64,000 nt of DNA from Polydactylus sextarius (Eukaryota > Chordata > Actinopteri > Polynemidae): assembly GCA_016801845.1 (NCBI GenBank), contig CM028913.1:372001-436000 (forward strand), read 5' to 3'. The notes below the pieces were generated by a model. The model was not told the DNA's origin. It saw only the letters and a list, made by a program, of their open reading frames with translations, and did not search any database. The translations under genes were made by a program, and so were the position numbers. Position 1 is the stretch's first letter. Every line of letters starts with the position of its first letter. Below are positions 56,476 to 64,000 of the stretch, in pieces.

Positions 56476-57055
56476 GGAAAGTCCTCTAATAATAATAATA
56501 ATAAGAGCATTTTTATGCAACATCCATTTCTTCCTTCATTGACTAACAAGCTTCAACAGAGAATGATGACAAAGATGAAGAATGCTGGCCCCTTGACATT
56601 TCTCAGTTAATAAGCAATAAACTGTGTTTATGTGAGGCAGCAAGTCTCACCTCAGACTGTGATCTAGAGCTGAAGCTCAGTAAACGTGGTGTTGGCTGTA
56701 ACAGCTGCCCTGCTCCTCTGACCTGCAGGCAAAGGTTTTACTGTACAAAACTGATCATTCTTTATGTTGTTATCAGAGGGAGTTTGTCTCAATGATGAAA
56801 CATTGCAGGAAACCCTGAGTGTCTTATCACTGCTTGGTTTCACACAAATGATCTCTACAGAGCTACTTCTTACCTTTCCAATGAGTGTTGCATCAAATAT
56901 TCACACTTACATTAAATACACTTAACATTTATGCTTGTTTTAGCTGAAATTGCAGCTATTTTATGATCAGTAAAGGTCTCTGCATGTTACTTTCATGATC
57001 GACTGTGTCCTGACCCATCAATAGTAAATGACTGGACAGCACAAAAAGAAAATTG
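56476..57055. other. No gene recognised
   Basis: AT-rich intergenic DNA between the LINE tail and the zup1 poly(A) signal, with an (AAT)n run at 56490-56504. Nothing else was seen. Confidence 0.5.
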
Positions 57056-57061
57056 TTTATT
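57056..57061 (-). terminator. Poly(A) signal of zup1
   Basis: AATAAA on the minus strand, about 102 nt after the zup1 stop. Confidence 0.6.
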
Positions 57062-57162
57062 CATAGTATTAGAAAATTGATTAGTAAATGACAATAAATA
57101 GCTTCTGAGGTGGACACAAATCAAATAAACATTGTTCACAGTAAGGGCAAAGAAGTATCTGC

Positions 57163-58951
57163 TTATGGGATCCTCTCTGCACGCAGTGTCTTGGAGTTCA
57201 TGATGCGAATCTATGAAGACAAAGAAACAAAGAGCACTGAAACACAGATACACACGTTTATTTGACATAAGGTATTCTCAGGGACCCATCTCACCCTGGA
57301 CACTATGTGTTTGAATTGTTCCCCTTGAGCAGGCACTTCAGAACATTAAGAATACCCTTGTGAACAGCTTTCATGCCAAATATGTGTGACACCCAGAATA
57401 TTAGTTGTTTTTAGCTTATTTTAAATCTATTAGTTTATGAATTTATTTCTACTTCATAGGTTTAAGATGCATTTTTGTTTGCTTTGCACCAAGGACAGCT
57501 TTTCAGTTTGGTTGTATTTATTTACACTGTATCCAATAAAGATGATTCTGATTACAGCCACACAAACACCTCTGTTTTCACCTGTTTCTGCTCTGCAGAC
57601 AACATGCCCTGCACTGCCACCACTTGATACTGTTTGTGCTTCAAGCTGCCAGGGAACTTCCTGATGTGACCGATAGCTTTGGAGATGGTGTCTCTGCACA
57701 GCAGCTTCTTGGTGTTTGACACAGAGGAACTGGGATCCAGAATCAGAACACACAGGCTCCCATTCTTCTTCTGCTCCAGGCCCACTATAGAACGGCTGTG
57801 ACCTGCAGGAGGACAGAGAATGAGGGGAGGGAAACCACAGAGATATTTTCAGACAGTCTTTCTTTGAAGAGACAAAGAGTTATATAAAAAGCCCACACCA
57901 AATGTCATCATTCATTAGTCGGATGAATGGCCGCAGGAGTTTATCCGTTTTGATTATGTAGTGGGCTTGTCAACAACTTCTTGATCACTTAATTCGAAGG
58001 ATAATATAAACAAAACTTTTCACCTCTCATGAGTTTTGTGATTAAGTGCAGCAGATACAAGTACTATTTTGTAAAAGCTATGATGACACTTTAGGCACTT
58101 AACTTTGTTCAGTATGTGTTCATCCTATAGTAACCCTCACCCTGACTTTAGACCAGGCCTAAACCCAGTGTTTCCCAAACATTGACAAAACTGTTGGCGA
58201 ATGTCAGTTGGTAGCTGATGTTTGCTTGCACTTACATCCCCATAGTCTCCAAAAATGTAGAACATGTACAAGTGGTCAGCTCTGTGCAGCAACATTGTGT
58301 TTGATGCTGGGATGTGGTGGGCGGGGCTGTTTGTGTACCTTGGTGCTGCAGGTACAGCGGGGGCAGGGAGGTCTGGACTACTCTGGGGGAGAGTCTGCAG
58401 CCCCTGCTGGACTGACAGAAGTACTGCTTCACCCAGTCAAACAGCCTGGGGTGGGTGTCACCTGGGCCTGTTGGCTGGTGGAAGTCAATGATTTGGGCAC
58501 TGAAAACACAGAGTACAATCTTCCTTCAGTGTTACATCTCAACACATTTCATCAGCATATTGTGGGCAAATTTGAGAGGAACAACATTTTGCCACATGCT
58601 GCTATGTCTTCTGAGTGAACAACCTGTTACACCACAACAGAGTGCAACGATTTGCAACAGTAGTTTTCTTCTGTTTGGAGTTAACTAACCAGCACTAGCT
58701 TGTAAATGTGTGGTTTTATCTTCACCTTGGGAGGATGTAAGGATTGTGACATGTATGCAGAATTTGATAAGAAAACAAGGAATTGTTTAAGATCATGTGC
58801 ATGGATAAGGATTATTTCATGTCCCACCGAACCACCTTCATCTGCCGTTGGTGTAAGACTGAGGTCATCCAACAGGTCGTTCAGCACAACTGTGTTCCTG
58901 TTGAATTCAATGTTTTTGCTAAAATGAATCTGCCCAAGTTTTCATCAGAGT

Positions 58952-58995
<44 letters not shown>

Positions 58996-61900
58996 TCTAT
59001 TGACCCGAATATAAGACAGTATTTTTCTCTAGAAAAAAGTCTGAACGGTTTGTCTTTGGGGTCCGGGGGGTCTAAACCAACGGGTCTAAATCATTATATT
59101 ATTATTATTATTGTTGCTATTGCTATTATCATTTTATTACTTGTATTATCTCTATTAGATGCTGTATTCTAACTTCAGTCTAACAGCTGTGTTTTTCTGC
59201 GTAACAAGCCGTTGCTAGGGATGCCACTTCTTTAACCATGTCCGGTAGTTTTTTTCAGAATTCGTTTATAGATTCATAGCTTCGTATTTTTACCAAGATG
59301 GCGGCACTTTAGGCACATCCCTCCACAGCCAATGTGGCATCTATGTACATATGTCTATGTAGTACCAGACAGGCATAAGCGATCAGTCAATCTTAATGCC
59401 TGACTCTTCATATTACATGGTGGACTGAAGTTGTGTGTTTTAAGGACACTAAATTATCTCTCGCCTTATTCCCAGAGAGGTGAGCAGGGTGTAGATCTCT
59501 GTGGCCCCAATCCAGGCTCGTGTTCCCCGCAGCTGCTGATTGAAGTGTGATGCGCCTTGTGGATCCAGTCCTCCTTTCCATGCATCCTCCACCATACTTT
59601 GCACCTGGGGGATATTAGGCATGGCCTTCCCTGGAGGAGGTATAAGAAAGAACTGAAGTGTAGACTCGGATATCAAATATTTATATTCTGATGCTGAATT
59701 CATACAATTTCTGGTGCAAATTTGTGCAACTGCAATAACTGGTTACTGATTACTTTAGTGTTTGGAGCCATCCACCACATGGAAATTAGAGGAAAAAATG
59801 ATTAAATAAATGAGGACAAAATAAATCAAAATTACAGTACAATATAAAACCTTAGATCTGTTATATTTTACAGGCAACTTATATTTTCAGGTTGATGGAC
59901 AGAATAAGGAACATAAGCTATGCTAGAACATCTGCACAATGACCAGAAAAGTGCTTTCCATGAATATTGATGAATACTGATAACTACAACTATTACAATG
60001 GACTCATGCAAATATTTTCTATTACCATATGGAAAACACACATGCACACAGTCACTTCAGACTGATGGCGTGGTTGTGCACCTTTCAGGAGCAGAGAATA
60101 TGTTTCTATTCTGTGCAAACAGGAGATAAGCATCTGGAAGTTTCTGTATCCACAGCCCCAGCCGTTATCCCCCACAGAGAGCAGTAGTGGTCAGTGTCAG
60201 CACTCAGCCACACCTGAGTAGAGTCTTTGCATTCAGTCTGATAGTATTCATATAAAGCTCGGAGCACACCTGGACACAGAGAGAAAACATAGTCAGTTGT
60301 TCAGCTCAACCACAAACATCAGATCTGACTGATCAGCATATAGCTGCTTTCACACACACCATCACAAAATTCAACAAAACACATTCTTCACAGTGCACAC
60401 TGCATTGCCTCATAATAATGTACATATTTTGGACAGAGAAGATAGATGTTTTGAGAAGCGAGTAAAAGAAGAATCTATGTAAAAATAGAGAAATCATCAT
60501 TGAACAGAGGAGGAGGCCTGCGACACCACCTGTCTCCCACATACATTGCTGTCCTCTCATCTCTACATAAAAGACTTAAAAGTAATCTAATAGAAGTAAT
60601 CTGCCTCAGGTGGGAACAACAAGTGTGGCCACTTAACCTCAGGTGACTTTAACAACTGTTGAGAAACAGGAGCTTCTCAGGACCCATTTACACGTAGCCA
60701 GGTATCTGGAAAAACAATGATATCCATGTGTTTTTGCTTTTCATTTACACGAAAACAGAGATTTAAAGCCACATTGTGTAATTTTTCAGGTTGTCTATCA
60801 ACAAAAATAGATTTTTTCATTATCTATAAACATAGAGATGGTGAGATCGAGGTAGGTTGCACCACCATATCGAGACTACAGGCGCTGACAGGGGAAAACA
60901 CTAGGTAAATACAGCTCCGCCTTTTGCATCGTTATGTTCAGTGGCAGCGCGACCGACTCAGACTGACAGAGGGTTGATACCCACCAGAGATAGTGAACCA
61001 ATTTGTTTGTTTTCTTGAGGTGGCAAAAACAAGAACAAAGTTAGTTCTGGTCAGGACATTTCATACTTCATGAGAAACTCAAGTGTAGAACTGGGAAATC
61101 CACGTAGGGCCCTCCTAATAGTTGTCAGACACCACAAGAGATTATCATTCATTATTATTTTATTGTTGGTGGGTGTGCACAAACATACCCTGAGTTCTGG
61201 TGCTGCCATCATCAACTCCTGAAGCCAAAGATTCCCTCATCGCAGCCTTCTTGCAGTGAAACTCTGTGGGGGTCATGTGACCCTGAGCCACTGCTCTCTC
61301 CATGGTCCTCTCCATCTGTCTGCTGTAGCCCCCGCTGCCATCCATACCAAACTGTCTCTGCACAGTTAGTACCACACAACATGGCAACATTTGACTTGTT
61401 TTGAAAACAGGAGCAAAATGCCTGTATAGCGTAGCTCAGTAGATCACATCCTGTTGTGTGAATGAATTCAATCATGTGGCAAATATTTGGGCTTTTGTGT
61501 CCTAGGAAATCATCTTCTTTACTGTGTAACAGATATGGTAACACTCAACAGTCAATGGAAATGTTGGAGAGTGGGGGGTTGTGGTGTTTGAAGAAATGTT
61601 CATCAATGCATATAAATAACAATTGTGAGCTGGATCAACTGGATGTTTGTGTTGATCCAGTTCACCTAACTTTTTGCTATGTAAAGATTTGATTAGAAGA
61701 CTGATGTGCAAAACAACATGCAGTGTGCAAAAATCTATTGGTGTGAATAGTTTCTAAAGATATGAAATAGAAATGTATTACAGTCTAAACACAGGTGTTA
61801 TGTAGTGTAGGGTCCAGACCTGCAGCTTCTTGAACTCCTGTCTCTCCTGTTGGGCATTCTCTTCCTGCTGCAGCTGTGTGGCCAGCTCTACGTCTGGACT

Positions 61901-63338
61901 CACTGAAGCAAAAATGGCAAACTGCAGGCTTATGAGGGTATGGCTTGAATTGACATCAGATCAGACAGATACATAAAGGCTGCAGGGAGCTGAGTGATGG
62001 AGGTTTGGATGAGGGAAGACAGAGGGTGAATATATGCACACCTTCACAGTTCACAGCTGCTCCATAGTCTAAATGCAGCTCCACGTGTTCCTGCAGACAG
62101 AAGCTGTCACTGCAGATAAAAGAACACATTGGACACTCCAGTCTCTTCTCTCCTATAAACCAGAACAAATTTCAAAGTTAACACCAACATGTAAGAAAAG
62201 GTGCTGAAAAGTAAGCAGAAACAGCTTTCTCCAGAATCATGTTTTTTCTTCTTGAACATATGAAAAGTGATTTACGTCTGAGACATCCTACTCTAAAGCC
62301 TCTCTAAACTCTAAAGAGACATACCTGACAGACTGCTATCTGTTGGCGATGTCAGCGCTGGTGGACATGTTTCCAGTTGTGACTCTAAACAAAAAGCAGC
62401 CATGGATAGACACATTATGTACCGCATAAGTTGTAGAAGTGGTCTGAAGTGTCTTAAACAATCGACTATTCTGTTTCCAGTGGACTGGGTTGGAGATCTC
62501 CTTTGTAATCTTTCAGAAATGTGACTAGACCATACATATTAGTTGAGAGCCAATTACAATGAGAGTGAGTGAGCTGTACAGGTAAGCAGAGATGCACATT
62601 TCAGAGGCAGAAGAGTTACCTTCAGCTGAGAGTTGTTCCTGCAGATGCAACTCAACATGCTCTTGCAGAACGAAACAGCAGTTGCTGACTAATGCACACA
62701 TTGGGCAGGAGAACAGCTTCTCTGTGATGAATAAAGAATTAAAGACAAAGCTGGCTTTAAAGTTCAAAAATGCATTTCATTTAAAATTTTAAATAAACTT
62801 TTTTTTTTTTTTTAAAAAAATCACCATTCTTTGGTGAAGACAGTCGCCTCTGTTTGGCCTCACTTCCACTACTGTCCTCACTGAAGTGCCCAACATGTGC
62901 ACACTCCTGTCTGGTTTCAGGACTCGGTGTTATTGAAGTGATAAGTCCAAGCGATGAACAACCACTTTTCGGTGTATTCTGTTTAGCTTGCAGTGAGTCT
63001 GTAGTGATGTTAGAGGTAGTAGTGGGTGTCTCTTCATCAGCTGTTCTGCTGTCCTCTGCTAAGTAGGACTGAGAGACCTGAGGACTATGGCTCTCTGTTA
63101 CACCTCTGTCTGCTACAGCAAAGTGGCTTGAAGTGGACCTGGCCTGAGCCACCTCCTGTGCTTGGGGCTGCTTCTCTGGATGTGCAGAGCTGATGTGGAA
63201 ACAGAGTTCATCGTAAGACACTCCAGACAGGGAACAGATAGGGCAGTACATGTCATTCTCCAGGTGGTTGAGAAGGAGATGTGTCTTCATATCCTCTTCC
63301 AGCATCATCTCCTCACCACAGATTTCACAGGTTAGCAT
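57163..63338 (-). CDS. zup1: zup1: zinc finger-containing ubiquitin peptidase 1 (one frameshift as sequenced)
   Basis: Eleven coding exons on the minus strand: 63338-62825, 62721-62620, 62384-62325, 62152-62042, 61902-61820, 61357-61189, 60269-60082, 59630-59465, 58499-58339, 57802-57582 and 57210-57163; about 607 residues. ZUP1 is a K63-chain-specific deubiquitinase (C78-type cysteine protease) active in genome-stability responses. The N-terminus has C2H2 fingers (C4, C7, H20, H25; C32, C35, H48, H53). Exons 2 and 4 each encode a further finger ('CPMC...LQEHVELHL'). The peptidase has 'DNGWGCGYRNFQ' with the catalytic Cys, 'GHSRSIVGLEQ' with the His and 'LCVLILDPS' with the Asp. The protein ends 'AERIP'. 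ATG 63338 is taken because it begins directly with the first finger; a longer in-frame start at 63416 is less likely, as an acceptor-like AG lies 2 bases before the ATG. Exon 7 lacks one base in a C5 run (60169-60173), and exon 8 needs a GC donor. Confidence 0.92.
58953..58992. repeat. (TA)n microsatellite in zup1 intron 8
   Basis: About 19 TA dinucleotides with one TG interruption near the start. Confidence 0.9.
59463..59464 (-). promoter_or_regulatory. Non-canonical GC splice donor of zup1 intron 8
   Basis: After '...LLTSLGI' the coding strand reads ATAAG followed by GCGAGA. Cutting before GC gives the phase needed by exon 9 ('AQIIDFHQPTGPG'); no GT offers this phase before the TAG stop at 59450. 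Confidence 0.65.
60169..60173 (-). other. -1 frameshift in zup1 exon 7 (G5 where G6 is expected)
   Basis: The upstream part of the exon ('VWLSADTDHYCSL') and the catalytic part ('GDNGWGCGYRNFQMLIS') are in different frames. One more base in the G run restores 189 nt and the family spacing between the two parts. The break lies just before the catalytic Cys. Confidence 0.85.
60715..60960. repeat. Unclassified fish repeat in zup1 intron 6
   Basis: The stretch TTTAAAGCCACATTGTGTAA followed by a T-rich segment and a GC-rich end (GTGGCAGCGCGACCGACTCA) reads like a repeat of the 'TAAAGCTAAACTGTGTAAC' type. No coding potential was seen. Confidence 0.3.
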
Positions 63339-64000
63339 GCCTGCAGCTACAGACACAAGACAGGTTACTGTAGCATCACAGCACAACTCAAGGTCAAAGT
63401 TTACTTTATTGTCCACTTAGGGCAATTTGTTTTGCAGCTAACAGCAGAAATAACAACAACACCAGCTTACAGAAATGCACATGTATATAGAGACACAATA
63501 CATCTGTCCTTCCTAGGGGTGGGAATTGATAAGATTATATCGATATTATCAATTCTGCCCATTGATCTGATTCCTTAAGAATTCTCTTATCAATTCCTGA
63601 GTAGTTTATTTAGTGGCAAAAAAGTTGTTCTACTCAGTCTTCTGCACCAAAAGTATCTACTATTTTTTTTTCCAAAATGATGTCTGATGAATGATATTCA
63701 AATCAAACATAAGACTGTATACATAAACAGTCAACTTAAATAAAAAAATAAAAAGTAAATAAAAAATAGACTGTAAGAATTGTGTAAGAATACAGTAAAT
63801 GGACATCAACAATTCTTGGACATTCAGCAATTCTCATGCAATAAAAAACTCTTATGTAAACAATCTTGGTATCCAAATAAACATAACACTTGTGTCTAGA
63901 GAGTTGTAACCATCACAGTTCTATTGCGTCAAAGTAACAGAAGCTAAATCGTGTGAATCAGCAGAATCACTGTGATGTTGCTGCATTTCTGTAACTTTAA
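63339..64000 (-). other. Sequence upstream of the zup1 start: LINE-tail and hAT-type MITE pieces
   Basis: 63395-63425 (TTTACTTTATTGTCCACTTA followed by GGGCAATTTG) is like the LINE 3' UTR seen near 11360. GGGGTGGGAATTGATAAGAT at 63517 with 'TATCGATATTATCAATTCTG' is a hAT-type MITE with inverted GATAAG/CTTATC motifs. The zup1 promoter is either here or beyond the window. Confidence 0.4.

Noticed and set aside
58208..58618. A 136-codon plus-strand open frame
   Set aside because: It is the antisense shadow of zup1 exon 9.
60082..60269. Programmed ribosomal frameshifting in zup1
   Set aside because: No slippery heptamer with a downstream structure stands out, and no programmed frameshift is known for this family. 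A homopolymer error explains it better.
61425..61460. A tRNA-like A-box (TAGCTCAGTAGA)
   Set aside because: No B-box at a suitable distance and no cloverleaf.
1..64000. CRISPR arrays, operons, prokaryotic promoters, rRNA genes
   Set aside because: None is present. Tandem repeats here are microsatellites or minisatellites, and all genes have spliceosomal introns.

Overview
The window is nuclear DNA from a ray-finned fish, probably a percomorph teleost. The genes have introns with GT-AG splice sites, each recognised gene is a vertebrate orthologue, and the repeats are those of fish genomes: L2-, RTE- and L1-type LINEs, Tc1/mariner, hAT and Harbinger elements, MITEs, and many (TA)n and (CA)n microsatellites. 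The species assignment is an inference.

Six protein-coding genes can be reconstructed exon by exon. In order they are tcaim (+, 15516-20842), cnot10 (-, 22707-38865), calhm6 (+, 40242-42117), calhm5 (+, 44081-46667), rwdd1 (+, 50522-54892) and zup1 (-, 57163-63338). tcaim/cnot10 and rwdd1/zup1 are convergent pairs. cnot10 and calhm6 diverge from a 1.4 kb interval. In human, tcaim and cnot10 lie on chromosome 3p, while the CALHM5/6-RWDD1-ZUP1 block lies on 6q22, so the cnot10-calhm6 interval joins two blocks that are separate in mammals. The products do unrelated jobs: mitochondrial T-cell activation inhibitor (tcaim), CCR4-NOT mRNA decay (cnot10), large-pore CALHM channels (calhm5, calhm6), DRG2 regulation (rwdd1) and K63-specific deubiquitination (zup1). 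This is a genomic neighbourhood and not a pathway.

The first 15.5 kb has no host gene that I can support. It holds decayed transposons: L2-like LINE pieces, a Ty3/gypsy-like 3' end, Tc1 and Harbinger transposase scraps, and two antisense LINE reverse transcriptases. The introns of cnot10 carry a hAT remnant with a BED finger, an L1 remnant, a nearly intact Tc1/mariner with perfect termini, a Harbinger-type element and a second hAT remnant.

The points most worth a second look are these. A 34-bp stretch of calhm6 exon 1 is present as an exact second copy inside an LINE remnant 790 bp upstream. Two single-base frameshifts lie in homopolymers, one in cnot10 exon 8 and one in zup1 just before the catalytic cysteine; both are probably assembly errors. 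zup1 also has a duplicated zinc-finger exon and an intron that must use a GC donor. Two adjacent hairpins, one a perfect 23-bp palindrome, lie upstream of rwdd1. I found no CRISPR array, no operon and no evidence for a novel multi-gene system.
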